NCBI GenBank assembly: GCA_033032865.1
Contig: JAWHQI010000040.1
Coordinates: forward strand, 12,445,001-12,509,000
DNA: 64,000 bases
Reading direction: 5' to 3'
Origin: Dactylorhiza incarnata
Taxonomy: Eukaryota > Streptophyta > Magnoliopsida > Asparagales > Orchidaceae
In this document: positions 21,922 through 34,885 of the stretch, piece after piece
How positions within the stretch are numbered: the stretch's first letter is position 1
Layout: each line of letters starts with the position of its first letter
The notes under the pieces: model-generated
Database searches by the model: none
What the model was told of the DNA's origin: nothing
The model's input: the letters and a program-made list of their open reading frames with translations, nothing else
Position numbers and translations under genes: made by a program

Positions 21922-24900
21922 ATGGAAGGTGGATACGCAAGAGGTCTTGGTATTGAACTCCTCACATCGACTAACTTTAAAAAGTGGAAGTCGTGTATGG
22001 AGAGTTACTGGCTTGGCGAGGATCTATGGGAAGTAGTTGGAGGAGAAGACACCCTTGAGGTGTTTCCAGTAGGAGATAATATGGCAGAGGTGAGACTTTG
22101 GAGAAGAACGAATGCTAAGGCAGAGTTCACTCTCAAGAGGGCTATCTCACCGGAGCTGTTTGATCACATCATCGGATGTAAATCTGCTGCTGAGATTTGG
22201 ACATCCTTGGATGGATTGTTCAATAAGAAGAATGTAGCGAGGCTACAGTATCTTGAAAATGAGTTGGCGAAGGCCTCTCAAGGTGTCTTTCTGTTTCTAC
22301 TTTCTTCCTCAAGATGAAGAACCTCACAGCAGAGATTTCTGCTTTGGACCCTGATGAGCCTATCTCTGAGGCAAAACTGAAGAGGCATATCATCCGCGGA
22401 TTGCGGAAGGAGCATCTTGCCTTTGTGACTTCAGTTCAGGGTTGGGCAAATCAACCGTCGTTGTTGGAGCTGGAGAACCTTCTTGCTTCGCAAGAAAGTT
22501 TGGCAAGACAAATGGCGGGGGTTTCAATCTCCGGGGGAGAAAGTGATGTGATGTTCTCTAGGAAGAAGAAGAAGAAATGGGAGAAGAAGAAGTCGGGTCA
22601 TGATGGACCCTCCACTTCAGGTCAGCAAGATAGAGGCTATGCCTCTAAGTCTGATGGGAAGAAGAAAGGAGAGGGACCGAGGTGCTTTAGATGCAATAAG
22701 ACCGGGCACTTCAAGAAAGATTGCCGGGTGAATCTTCAGCCGGGACATGCAGTGGAGAAGGAGATGCCAAAGTCTGGTGAAGTTGGATGGGGAGGAGCCT
22801 TTGCATCTAATATAACGGCGATGCCCGTTAAGGCCTTGGCTTCCATCAACTATGATAAGGACTGGCTTGTTGATTCAGGGTGTGGGCATCACCTCACCGG
22901 GGATGGATCAAAGTTCTCTTCTTTGGCGCCTTACTCAGGTAACAATGCTATCATTACGGCTGATAATTCTATTCATCCAGTAGAGCACGAAGGAGTCGTC
23001 TCTCTGAGCAGTGATAAGGATCCACTCACGTTGAGGAGTGTTTATCACGTGCCTGGTATGAAGAAAAATCTCTTCTCTGTGACCAATGCGGTCGACGCCG
23101 GTTATCACGTTCTGTTTGGCCCAACAGAAGTGAAGTTTCTCAAAACTCAACCGGAGATAAAGGGAGATGTTATTCATGTCGGCAAGCGGGTGAAGGACTT
23201 GTTCGTTTTATCGACAAGTACCTATGTTGATAAGATGAGGACCAATGATGGCGCGGCCATCTGGCATGAAAGGTTGGGGCATGTAGGCATGGACAAATTG
23301 AAGGCAATGGCGGTAAGGGGCCTTTTCAATGGCTTGCCTAGCTTGTCCTCCTATGGAGATGGTCATGTCTGCGAAGTATGTCAGTTTGGTAAGTCTCATC
23401 GACTTCCATTTGACAAATCGCAAACAAGGTGCAAAGTGCCGTTGGAGTGCATCCACGGTGATTTGATGGGACCGACTGCCACCCCAAGCCTTGGAGGCAA
23501 CAGATACATGTTGGTGTTGATTGACGATTACACCAGATATGTCTGGGTGTATTTCTTGAAAGAGAAGTCAGAAGCCTTTGCAAAATTTGTAGAGTTCAAG
23601 GAGTTGGTTGAAGGCCGGCTTGGCCTGCGGGTTAAAAAACTTAGAACTGACAATGGTGGGGAGTTCACCTCTGGTGAGTTCTCTAGTTTTTGCAGGAAGT
23701 AAGGCATCAGGAGAGAGCTCACTTGTGCCCATACTCCACAGCAGAATGGCGTTGCGGAGAGGAAGATCCGTCATTTGACGGAAACCTGCAAATGCTGGCT
23801 TCATGCTAAGAGTATCCCAAAGTCCTTCTGGGCGGAGGGAATGTCTTGTACAGCTTATGTCATCAACAGATTGCCTCTGAGTCCTATCAACATGAAGACC
23901 CCTCACAAACTAATGTTCAAGGAGAAGCCGAGCGTTGCACACCTTCGGGTGTTTGGATCAACCTGCTATGTGCATATTCCTGATGCTCTTCGGACAAAGC
24001 TAGATGCGAAAGCAAGGAAGCTAGTCTTTGTTGGGTATGATGAGCGGAAGAAGGGATGGAGATGCATGGATCCTGAGACACGGAGGTCAATTGTTTCTCG
24101 AGATGTGGTGTTCGATGAAGTAACTTCCTACAAGGGGAGTTCAGGAGTTGAGCTACCGGAAAGCAGGGTTGATATAAGAGGGAAGGCCGCTGAAGATCTT
24201 CAAGTGGAGTTGCCTGTTTCACCAGGAGCTCCAGCTGTGTCTAGCTCAGAGGCGGAAGCTTCAGGTTCTGGAAGCAAGGGGAGCGATGCTCCAAATTCGC
24301 CTGGAAGAGGAGCTAGGTCTGAAGAAGCAGCTGAGGAGGTGGTTAGTCAAGGGCAACCTCTTAGGAGGTCGAAGAGGACTATTCAACCACCAGACCGATA
24401 CACAGGAGGAAACATGGTGAACTTTGTTTCATGTTTCTTTGCTGGTCCCTTGGATGAAAGGGAGCCGTCGAGCTTTGAGAAGGCCAGAGGCGTGAAGGAG
24501 TGGGACGTTGCGATGCAAGAAGAGATGTCAGCTCTCGAGAAGAACGAGACCTGGTCTCTTGTGCCCAAGCCCAAGGGCACCACTCCTGTCACTTGCAAAT
24601 GGGTCTTCAAGCTGAAGAAGAAAGCTGACGGTAGTATCGAGCGTTACAAGGCTCGCCTTGTAGCTCGTGGGTTCTCACAGCAGTACGGAGAAGATTATGA
24701 TGAGACGTTTAGTCCAGTGGCAAAGATGACTTCGGTTCGATTTGTTATTGCCTTGGCGGCTTCGAGTGGTTGGGAGATTTGGCAACTCGACGTGAAGAAT
24801 GCCTTCTTATACGGCGAGATTGACAAGGATATCTTCATGCTCCAACCGCAGGGCTTCATCTCGAAGGAGTATCCGGACTACGTATGTAAGTTGAAGAAGG

Positions 24901-26009
24901 CTCTGTATGGGTTGAAGCAAGCGCCTCGGGCGTGGTACGGGAAGATTGCAGAGTATCTCTTATTCTGCGGATTCGTTGCTTCAGACTCTGATTCTAGCTT
25001 GTTCATCAAGAAAGAGGGGGTACTTCGGGTAATTGTGCTGCTGTATGTGGATGACATGATTGTCACCGGGAACTCGAAGGAAGCTGTTGCAAGACTCAGG
25101 GCTGAGCTTGCTATCAGATTCGAGATGAAGGATCTGGGGGAGCTCCACCATTTCCTTGGACTCGAGGTGCAGAGGCGGGAGAGCGGAGTGCTCATTTCTC
25201 AGGCTGGCTATGCGGAGCGGATCGTTCAACGATTTGGCTTGGAGGAAGGGAAGAGCAGCTCTATACCTCTGGAGCAACATCATAAACTTCGGAAGGATGA
25301 GGGAAGAGTTCTATCTGATCCATTGGTGTTCCGAGCTCTGGTTGGGAGCTTGATATATTTGACCATCACGAGGCCTGATATTGCTTATGCAGTTGGCAAA
25401 GTGAGTCGGTACATGGCGGAACCACGGAAACCTCATCTTTTGGCGGCAAAAGGCATCTTGAAGTATGTGAAGTCGACCTCTGATTTGGGTCTCCTATATA
25501 GGAGAGGGTCAAGCTTGGAGTTGCATGGTTTCATGGATGCTGATTATGGGGGAGACGTGGATGATCGGAGATCAACGTCTGGTTATGTCTTTATGACGGG
25601 CCCCACAGCTATCTCTTGGTGCAGCAAGAAGCAAGACTCGGTGTCTGTATCTACCACGGAAGCGGAGTACAAGGCTTCGGCCTTAGCAGCTCAGGAAGCC
25701 GTTTGGCTCAGGAGGTTGGTAGAGGACGTTCATCAGGAGGTTCGAGGTCCCACTATGCTACGCGGGGACAATGAGAGTGCTCTCAAGCTGGTCAACAATC
25801 CAGTCTGTCATGCGAGGAACAAGCATATAGAGATTGAGCACCATTTCATTCGTGAAAAGGTGTTGGGAGGATCTCTTATGGTCGAGCATGTTCGGAGTGC
25901 GGACAATGTCGCAGACATCTTCACAAAGCCGCAGGCAAAGGGACCATTTACTCGGTTAAGGGGGTTGCTCGGGCTAGTTTCCACTTCCCACTTCAAGGGG
26001 GAGTGTTGA
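21922..26009 (+). pseudogene. K gag-pol, two lesions
   Basis: Met 21922 begins Copia gag. A one-base frame change near 22285-22292 separates the gag N-terminus from the rest. The second part (22290 on) has the knuckle CFRCNKTGHFKKDC, protease WLVDSGCGHHLTG, pre-integrase WHERLGHVG, integrase (HGDLMGP, RTDNGGEFTS), a TAA at 23700-23702, then the third integrase residue (NGVAERK). RT follows with YVDDMIVTGN, and RNase H with STTEAEYKA and VADIFTK. The terminal stop TGA at 26007-26009 is supplied by the first bases of the 3' LTR (TGTTGA). With only two lesions K died recently. Confidence 0.92.
25990..26003 (+). other. Polypurine tract of K
   Basis: ACTTCAAGGGGGAG immediately before the 3' LTR; it also encodes the last pol residues. 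Confidence 0.8.
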
Positions 26010-27243
26010 AATTGTTGAAGTGAAGTGGAAGGGAGTCCGGCCGGTCTGAAGGCTGGAGACCGCAGAGACCGCGCGGTCTGCGCTGGTGCTCTGGCGGTTT
26101 GGTTCTGGCGATCTAGTAAGATCGGCCAGCTTGCTTCTTGGGTTTGGTCGTTGGCGACCTGTTGCGGGTTGTTTCCGGTCTTATTATGGGCGGTCTGTTC
26201 TTGGTAGATGCGGGTTATTCCCGAGTAGATCTACTGGTTTGCTTGGCCCCCTTATTGGAAGACCGTGCGGGTTGTTCCTATATGACCGTCTACCCGGGCG
26301 GTCTATATTGGTGATCTGGCGACTTGGTTGAAGTCGGCCAGATGGTTCTAGCTTGCTCCTGATGATCTCAGGAAGGAGCGTTGTTGTGACCGCACGGCTT
26401 GTGCGCGGTCTCGTGTCCGCGCGGCCTGTGCGCGATCTTGTCTGCTGATCTGCGTCTTGGTCAGGTGATCGTCCAAGAGGTCTGTTCGCGCGGTCTATCT
26501 TTTGAGACGTTTCGCGATCTGATGGGTGGTGACTGTATCCCGGTTTGTGCGGTGACGACATCCGTCCACCCGCCTATAAATAGGGGTGCATGGCCCGTCA
26601 TTCAATAACAAGAACTGTAAGAACCAGAGCCCGGATTGTTTCTTGCGGTCTCAAGTTTGAGTTCGCGTGACTTGGTTGCGAGTTAACCTTCGTTGTGTTC
26701 GCAGGTTTGCGGTCAGCAGGGTGCGGTCTCCTTCCTTGGTGATATCCGGTGGCTCGAATAAACAGTTCGTCTGCGGTCTGTCAGCGAACTGGGTTATTGT
26801 GTTCTTGTGCTGTTCGCAGCGGACTCAGGGATCAGGCGACCTTCAGCGGTTAGGCGGTCTGAGTTGCGGTCTGGCGACAGCTTCAGTTCTTTGTTCCAAT
26901 AAGCTTCAGTTCGTGCGGTCTGAGGTGCGGTCTTGCAGTGCTGGCATTCTGTACGGTTTCTGTACGTGCGATCTCAGGGCAAGCCAGGCGAGTTCTGGAG
27001 TGGTGCGGCTTGTGCGGTCTGAGCTTGTCTAGCCGCCAGCTTTGCCTTTTTTGGTGTGTCTTGTTCTTCTCGTCTCCGTGATTCTGATGAATCATGTCTC
27101 GTCATGTATACCTCGCATTGTAAAGCAGTTCTGTTTCAATAAAGATATCTTGTGTTGTTGATTTGGCATTGTGGTTGTTTGGCTATAACTCTTGTTGATA
27201 CAACTCCTGCTTACTCCTAAACGGTCTTTCAAAAATTTTAACA
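26004..27243 (+). repeat. 3' LTR of K
   Basis: 1240 bp, partner of 20593-21832, with an intact TATA box at 26575-26582 (CCTATAAATAGG) and the same CGGTCT cluster. Confidence 0.95.
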
Positions 27244-28567
27244 GAACTTCACACTCTTCGTGGGGCATCTGTTCAGTAGATACACCGCACACTGTATTGC
27301 CTCCGCCCAGAACATCTTCGGCAACCCTTTGCCCTTCACCATACTTCTCTCCATGTTCATGATGGTGAGATTCTTCCTCTCCGCGACTCCATTCTGCGGT
27401 GGTGAGTACGCCGCTGTCAACTAGTGTGAGATCCCATTCTCCTTGCAGAAGACATCAAACAACCTCGAGGTGTACTCCCCACCCCGATCTGTACTCAGCA
27501 CCTTCAGTGGCTGACCACTCTCTTTCTCCGCCATCGCCTTGAACTCCTTGAACTTGTCAAGGGCCTCAGATTTTTCTTTCAAGAAATACACCCAACACTT
27601 CCTACTGAAGTCATCCGTGAAGGTGATGTAGTATTTGCTTCCGCCCACTGAGGTGGTCTCAAACGGACCCGCAATGTCCGAGTGAACCAGTTCAAGTTGT
27701 CTCCTCGCTCTCAGAGACTTCCCTCCTTCAAACGTCAGCCTCTTCTGCTTCCCCTTCGTGCACGCCTCGCAGACTTTCTCCAGAGGTGAGATCATTGGCA
27801 GATCCTCCACCATCCTGGAGTGGATAGTAGCTTCAAGCCCGTGAAGCCCAAGTGACCCATCCGATGGTGCCACAGCCATGCTTCCTCTTCTTCCTCCATC
27901 CTCGCGAGACATGCCGTCTCCTGGGTATCCATCTTCAATGTAAAGAGACGGTTCGCTGTCATCTTCACCTTCACCACTTCCTTCCCTTGATGGTTCTTCA
28001 TCGCCAAAGACCCATCCTTCAACTGGACGCATTAGCCTCTCTCCACTAACTGTCCAAGGCTCAAGATGTTAGTCTTCAAGCCTGGCACATAGAACACATC
28101 GTTCAGATGCACCTTCTCTCCGTTCAGCTTCACAACCACCAAGCCCTTTCCTTCCAATGAGACCTTCGACGCATCACCAAAGCTAACCTCACCCCAACTG
28201 GGTTCCAGGTTAGTGAACATCTCCCTATCTCCGCACATGTGGTTGCTCACACCTGTTTCCAGGTACCACACTTCATTTCTTCCTTCCTCCGCTCCTCGGT
28301 AGGTTAGGAACATCATCGGGTCTCCAGCGCCAGCGTTGTTCCCGTTGTTCCTAGCCTCGACATAGTGGTTTGCCTCTTCTCTCTTCCTCGGAGCCCAACA
28401 GTCATAGCTCATATGCCCAAACTTGTTACAGTTGTAACGTTGGATTTGGGACATATCTCATCGGCCTCTTCCTCGGCCTCTTCCTCTTCCTTCTTGCCAA
28501 CCTCCTTAAGGTCGCTCCGCCTCTCTCTGGAAATTTTGATTTCTTCCTTGGTCTCTACCTCCTCTTC
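27244..28567 (-). pseudogene. B gag end, protease and integrase
   Basis: Reading left from 28567: Arg/Gly-rich gag tail, a knuckle in which the first Cys is Arg (RYNCNKFGHMSYDCW), and protease motif WYLETGVSNHM, where the catalytic Asp of the usual D-T-G is Glu. Then pre-integrase (HHRMGHLG) and integrase with its D, D, E residues (HSDIAGPF, STDRGGEYTS, AERKNL). Stops occur near 28500, 28454, 28032 and 27421, with a frame change near 27835. The reading is cut by K at 27243 and resumes at 20592. Confidence 0.82.
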
Positions 28568-31178
28568 TGTAACATCCCCCAAACAACTAGACCCCTAGAG
28601 TGGTTTTGTCATGACTAGGTCATGACAAAACCCTAGGAAGCTTGAAGAGACCACATGGCCTTAGCCAAGAAGAAGGAAACCACAGTGGTCTACAAATAGC
28701 AATTTCCAGTTACCAAGCTTAGGGTTGGACTTTAGGGCCTCACCTTGACCATTTGACCCCACCATGGCACACCTAACCCTTTAGGGGTCCCCTTAGAGCG
28801 CCAAGGACCCATTGAGGTCAACCAAAGAGGCCAAATTGACCAAAGTCAACCTAACCCCAAATTGGTCAAAGTAGCCTAATTAGGGTCAGTTGACCTCCAC
28901 CTTGACAAATTGACCATACCTAGACCTTCCTAACCCTTAAGAGAGACCAATAGGTCACTACCGACCCATTGGAGTCAACCCAAATGGTCAAATTGACCAA
29001 GGTCAACTTTAGCCATGTTTTGGTCAAACCAACACCTTTTGGATTAATTGGCCCAATTGGGGCACCACCATGACTCAACCAACTTTGGGTGGTGTCAAGG
29101 GACTCAAGACACACAACTTGGACTAGTCAACCCATCAGTTGACCAAGTCAACACCTCAAGTCAACATTTGGTCAACCTTGCCCAAAAAGAGGGGAAAAGG
29201 CTAACTCAAGCCTAATCCACTTGGCCTAGGCCTAATCGGAGTAGCCCATTAGCTTAGGAGGCTGATAATTACCAGGAGTTGCCACTCAATTTCTGTAAAC
29301 GATGAGTAGGAGAGAGAAAGTGCAATTTCCCCCTTAATGAAGAGAGAGAAAGAGGAAAAAAGAAGGAAAGTTAATGGTGGGAGGCCATGGGTCACTCCAT
29401 TCATCTCCCCAAGCCCCTCCATTCATCTTCCATGATGCTTGGGAGGAGCCCAACCATCATGGCCGAAATCTATTCTCCTCAAATTCCCCCTATACAGCAC
29501 TCCCCACTCAAATCTAACTCCGCCATTAGATTCAAAAGGTGGATGGCAGTCGAAATCATATATTGGATCGAAGGTTTTGGTGGAGAATGGAGAGATCGGG
29601 CAAGCTCACCGGAGAAGGGAAAAGTCATGGCCGAACACCGCCTCCATCATCGTCGGGCTCCAAGAAGGTCTGGTTCTCCTCCTCCTCTCTCTATGGATAT
29701 ATCTTAGATCAAAATAGGTGAGAAATCGGGCTCAATTGAGCCCGATCCAAGTGAGAAAATCTGAAACTTTCCATGAAAATTGACTTGGTCAGGTTCGCCG
29801 GAAACCGCCCCTCCGGCGGCCGTGCCGCCACCCGGCGTTAGCCACCACCTCAACGGAGGTGGTGGTGGCGGTGGCCGACCGGGGAGGTGGCTGGTTGGAC
29901 GGGAAATAGGCCTAGAAGCTGCTCCAGGTCGGAGATATCATGGCCGTTGGCTAGATCTTGAAGAGATAATCAGGGCCATCGGTTTAGTTCCTGTATAGAG
30001 ATTTTAACATTAGTTATTTCATTATTCAATTTTCTGTCTTTTTATATGCTGTACATTAAATTAGTTATAGAAAATAATTAGGTCCCTCTACAGAAAGAGT
30101 GGTCAACACCAAAGTTGTAGCCCTTTGAGTCTACTTTAATTCAAAATTTGTTTCAGCCCAAAAGGAGCCATGTAGCTCCCTGTAGAGCCAAAATGGTGGG
30201 AATGGTCCCTAGAATAGGGCAGCCACTCTTTCTTGCATATCTTTTTATTGGTAAATGGTATGGACTTGATATTTAAAACCTAGGCTAGATACACCTACCC
30301 ACATATCATACCCAAATATGGGAATTTTAGGGGAACCTTTTTCTAAGGTTTTTGTAATAATTTCATAAATCATATATTAATTAATTATTGGGTCAAATGA
30401 CCTCCAATGCGCTCCAAATTTTGGTGGATACTTCTTAGGGTTATCATATGACACTGGTAAAAATTTCAGCCCTGTTGGGACTGATTTGTTTAGGAACATT
30501 GCTAACCCAAGTTCGGTCAAACTAGGTCAAAACAAGGTATGGTGTTTATCTTGGGGTATGATGGTCAGAACTCATCACCATGAGTTAAAACCTTGACCAC
30601 TGATTTAGGATCACCTAAAACACCCCCATGAGTGAGTTGGGGTGGTGTGGAGGTGGATATGCCCTAGGACCCTAGATTTACCCCTTGGGTGCATATAGAG
30701 CTTTGTGAAGGACAAGTGGTCAAAAGCTATAGAATGGTCATGGAACTTGGTGGATAAGTTCATAGGGTGCAAATAGGCCCTAGGTAATTTTATAAGAATT
30801 TTAGGAACAATTATTCCCTTGAAATAGGTCATAACCCCTTTAGGGAAATTCCTTATAAGGGAAATTTACATGCTTAAATGGTTTTGGATGATGATGAAAC
30901 TTTGGTAGTGTCTTTATTATCATGATGTACAGGGCATGTGCCCTTTATTATTGTAACTTTGTTATTTCAGTTATATTATATGGACATTTATTATATATAG
31001 TATCTGATTTGTGGACTTGAATTTCTATTGTTCGTTTATACTTTTCTTCTTCTGTGATCGATATGGCCGGCAGGATCGGCGTTTTGTAGTGGCGACCTTC
31101 CCGTGTGATGGTTTCACTGCAAAGCGGCGGTTCTGGGCATAAGACCCAGGTTTTTAAAAGAAAAAAAGGGGTCTTACA
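28568..31178 (+). repeat. 5' LTR of C
   Basis: 2611 bp. Its first quarter carries a dense W-box array (28744-29176). The rest includes a Pro/Gly-rich chance frame around 29387-29998 that I do not regard as a gene, and a long AT-rich 3' half. It differs from the other LTR by about 3% in the parts compared. Confidence 0.93.
28744..29176 (+). promoter_or_regulatory. W-box array in C 5' LTR
   Basis: About 20 copies of TTGAC or its complement GTCAA in roughly 430 bp, most as TTGACC/GGTCAA, in both orientations. Fewer than one is expected by chance. TTGAC[C/T] is the core binding site of plant WRKY transcription factors. Confidence 0.75.
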
Positions 31179-31181
31179 AAG

Positions 31182-31193
31182 TGGTATCCGAGC
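31182..31193 (+). other. Primer-binding site of C
   Basis: TGGTATCCGAGC, 11 of 12 bases of the initiator-Met tRNA site, three bases after the LTR end. Confidence 0.8.
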
Positions 31194-33862
31194 GAACCTC
31201 GATTCGAAGAAAAGAAGTCCACAAACCATGGGCCACCCTGCGCGAGTTTAGTTTGAGGACAAACTAAGCAGCGGAAGCAATGGTGTGTCCATATGGGGAA
31301 ATCACATGAAAAAGTCCACTTTTAACTGAACCTTTTGGCAAGTTTTCTTTTGTAGCCTGCGACGAACCCTGCCCCCAGCAAGGAATTCCTCCGGCTGCAA
31401 AGAAATGTTTAGATAGTCCTTTAGTCAATGAGTTAGACTCAACCCCACTAAGATACGTGACTTACCATGACAATTTATACCATGCCCTAGTCTGAAATAG
31501 ACCGTAGGTATAACTTTGGTGAAGGTACAAGGATACCCCAAAGAGGCTGGAGAAAGAGAGATTGACACATAACCAGAAGTTGGGGACTCGTAGACTCAGC
31601 CCTCGTATCGATAACATGATTACATTGAGACAACCACCACGACAAACACCGAGGGTCAGATAAGAATTCAAGTTCAGAAGAAACCCGTTTGGGATTGGGA
31701 CACAAGTTGACCCTGATAAGGTTGTCGTAAAGGGGACCTAGAAGAGTCTAAAGTATGGAGTATACCAATGAGCCTCAAGATTGAACCCCAAGTCTAAGGT
31801 TGTGTGCCCTAAGAATTGTTTGCAAACTTGGGATGAATATAACTTGGTGATATTCAAGATACTTAGCCCAAAATAGATAGTGGCTTATCTTTTGTTTATT
31901 GGGGCTTATCTTTTGTTTAATGGGGCTTACCTTTTGTTTTTTGGGCAAATTAGTTACTGACTTGGGTGTCGCTTAGATCTAATTTAGCAAGTGATATGTC
32001 GGGAACATGATGATTTTGAAGTCGATCTTATTCAATGTTACTTGGGCAAAGATAGATTCTATAAAAGCACATTAGGAATAATGATATGTAGTATTACCAG
32101 GACCATGGATAGACATCGTTGATTGAACAACAACTTGGCCTTAGTTGAATCATTGGAAATGTAAAGTCGCCAGGATTAATCACTTAAGGATGTCGATGTC
32201 CTAGTCTAGAAGTTGAGGACAGAAATTAGATCTTACAAGTTGTTGTTATATCCGACAGTTCTTGAGGTTTGGGGCATTCAGAAGTGATTAACTTATGGTT
32301 TGTTAAAAATCGCACCTTATCATGGTAGAGAATCTTAATTACAATAATAGCCTTATACCTTTGGTGCTTTGATGATAAATAACCAGAGACCTTAGACGAT
32401 GACTTATTGGATTTAGAATCTAGTGTTTGAGTTTACTATGATAAGAACGATCTAAGTTTATCTTACTTTAGACCATTCGAAAGTGATCGAGACTAGCATA
32501 TGTGGAAGTGATAGGAATTTGGTGAAATAAACGTGAAGATATTTTCTTGATGAAATTGACTTGTGAAAAATCTTAGGGTTTTCAAAAGATTCTACCTGTA
32601 TACCTTATGAATCAAACTCCACCTAGAAAGTGATTGGGAGTCATCTTCAAACATTGATACTAGTGTTGGTTGGTTAACATATGATCATAAGATCCATGCG
32701 TACACCCCCTTAAATTTTGAGGATAATTGGGACGCTTGATGATGCGATCAGTCCCACTAAATGATAAGAATCGTTTAAAATCATAAAGTTGAGTTGGTTG
32801 ATGACTCGGGCGTACTCGTAGGAATAAGAAGCTGATTGTGTAGAGAAGTTTTTATAGAGTCGCTGCCTACCCACATAGATGAGAAATATAGTCACCGGAA
32901 AATGGTGTATTGCGGAATGTATATTTCCTCGAAATGAAGAAAGACATCGTAAGTTTTGTGATGCACAGTGAAGGCCAAGTGCAAAAGCCTTTGGAGAACT
33001 ACCACAGTCACTGCCCGTGTTAGAGTGGAGTTCGAGGACATAACTATGGATTTCACACACAGGTTACCACTCCGAACACAGTCTTATTTGGAATAACGAG
33101 GATAGATTAACCAAGGTAGCTAGGGTCACCCTGGACTGGAAGGACGCTCTCGTTGGTGTTTGATGAGATTTGTGGAGTAGTTTGTCCGTTATCGTTGTGT
33201 GACCAGGACGATCGTGTCGGATCGGGATGAACAGGTTATCTTCAAGAGTGAAGATCAGTCCAGGCTTATCTCAGCTCTTGGTTGGCGTTCAGCACAACTT
33301 TCCACCCTCAAAAATACAGAGGCACAAAATTCCACCATCTTGGACCCAGGAAGAGGATTTAAGGAGACTCGGCTCTGAATTTGTGAAGGACATAGATACC
33401 CAGGTGCGACTAATTTGAGTTAGGATGTTGGGGACCAGAGCTGCCAGGTCAGGTTTTACGATGCGTGGTATCGTCAAGTAGAGTTCCAGGTTGGAGACCG
33501 GGTGTTCCGAAAGATACGTCCGATGCAGGGAGTCTTGCGGGTTCGCAGGCGGAAGAAGCTCAGTCTGAGATAAATGGGGCTCTATAGGGTCCTGGAGTGG
33601 ATTAGCCTGTTGGCTTATAGACTGGAGTTGCCGCCAGAGTTAGCAGGATTGCACGACGTCTTCCATGACTCCTCCTTTAGGAAATCTCTACTACGGCCGG
33701 AGTAGCGAATTTCTAATATAGATGACCCGGTAGCCTCCAATTGATTGATTCACCTGGAGCCGGTACTGTTAGATGGCACAAAGATGCGGGTCTTACGGCG
33801 CAAGAAGGTCCCGCTGATCAAGTCCAATGGAGAAATCATGGACAAGAGAAGCTTATCAGGGA
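31194..33862 (+). pseudogene. C internal region, eroded pol remnant
   Basis: No frame is open beyond about 100 codons. Up to 33000 I recognise no domain. From about 33030, in shifting frames, integrase pieces are legible (ITMDF, TIVSDRDEQ, then VGDRVFRKIRPMQGVLR in corrected frames). Then come LELPPELAGLHDVFHDS and a chromodomain-like VQWRNHGQEKL at about 33816-33850, interrupted by D at 33863. This matches the 3' end of a Tekay-type pol. Bases 33858-33862 (AGGGA) are D's left duplication. Confidence 0.7.
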
Positions 33863-34688
33863 TGTTGAAACCGATTTCTCAATCTCTGTGGAGTTCGGGG
33901 CCCTCACTGAGATGAGGGGCGGCTAGCCCTTACTGGTCCGTCAGAGAAGGTAGGATGGAAACTAGGAAGATTGACTAAGACCTTAGTCACAGCGAGGAGG
34001 TCCCTCCACTAACCCGGAAGATCGTTGAGCGCTTGCCCTCCCAAGCCAAGGCTGAGACTCGGGCACCTTGGAGAGCTCCGGAGATGCTAACCAAAGAAAG
34101 CCTAAGGAGAGAGAAGCGGAAGTGAAGTCCTCTCCAAAGGTGCCCTTAAGGTCCTATTTATAGATTTTCTGGTCTGACCTACAAATAGCAGGATTCCGCC
34201 TTTTGATTTTACTATTCGCACCCCAAATGGGTCTGCTAACAGCCAAACTCCGCTGTTTGGAGAGGCTAAAGGCAGACCACCAAGGATAAAAGGGTAATTT
34301 GACCATATTGGCTTATAGGCAAGGGGCTGCGAGAACCTTCCTGCGAGACCTTATGTTCTCGCGAGATTCCTCGCGAACCCTACTCGCAATGCCTCTCTTA
34401 GGCGATCCCCTGCGAGGACCTCGCTGGCCCCCTCCTGGTGGTATCTATCGAGATCCAATCTCGCGACCTCTCTTGCGAGACAGTCCCTCTCGCTTTAATG
34501 AGCGTAGAACTCTTCGCCACCTTCTGCTGATTACGTCGAACAGGGGCATGGTCGATGAGGTCGGGGGAGTTCGACGAACACACCTGCGAGCGCTTGTCTC
34601 GCCGACCCTTCTCGCTCGCCCTTCAGTGAGCTCCGTTCATTGCCCTCTTCAGACCGTCTCCTCGCCTGGCGAATATCGAGGTTGTACA
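33863..34688 (-). repeat. 3' LTR of D
   Basis: 826 bp, outer end TGTTGAAACC and inner end GGTTGTACA in plus-strand reading. TATA box on the minus strand at 34162-34153 (TATAAATAGG). Many CTCGC/GCGAG motifs lie between 34320 and 34670. The polypurine tract is next to 34688 (minus strand AGAGCGGGGATTG). Confidence 0.92.
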
Positions 34689-34802
34689 CAATCCCCGCTC
34701 TTCGTGAGGACATTTGTGCTCGCGAAGAATCATCCAACCCCTGATATTCGCCCGCTCCTTGATGATCTGTCGGGAATCTTTTGTGGAACCCACCCTGTGG
34801 GC

Positions 34803-34810
34803 TATAAATA
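34803..34810 (+). promoter_or_regulatory. TATA box of antisense gene 1
   Basis: TATAAATA in GGGCTATAAATATCG, 83 bp before the first downstream ATG (34886). Confidence 0.65.
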
Positions 34811-34885
34811 TCGTCATGAGTCTCCGGTGGCGTGCGCTGCTACTTTCCTTCCTTGCCCTTTGCCTGATACTGTAGCTGCCTGGAG

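Larger units (their letters stand above)
20593..27243 (+). mobile_element. Element K: Ty1/Copia, nearly intact
   Basis: 6651 bp with two 1240-bp LTRs (TGTTGAAATT to TTTTAACA) and target duplication GAACT at 20588-20592 and 27244-27248. It lies in B's integrase. By eye the LTRs differ at about 25 sites (2%, roughly 0.8 Myr). The internal region has complete Copia order, with one frameshift and one stop. Confidence 0.95.

Noticed and set aside
29387..29998. Frames in C's LTR with Pro/Gly-rich C-terminus
   Set aside because: The counterpart in the other LTR is altered and interrupted by M, and no homology is recognisable. I could not exclude a short captured host segment.
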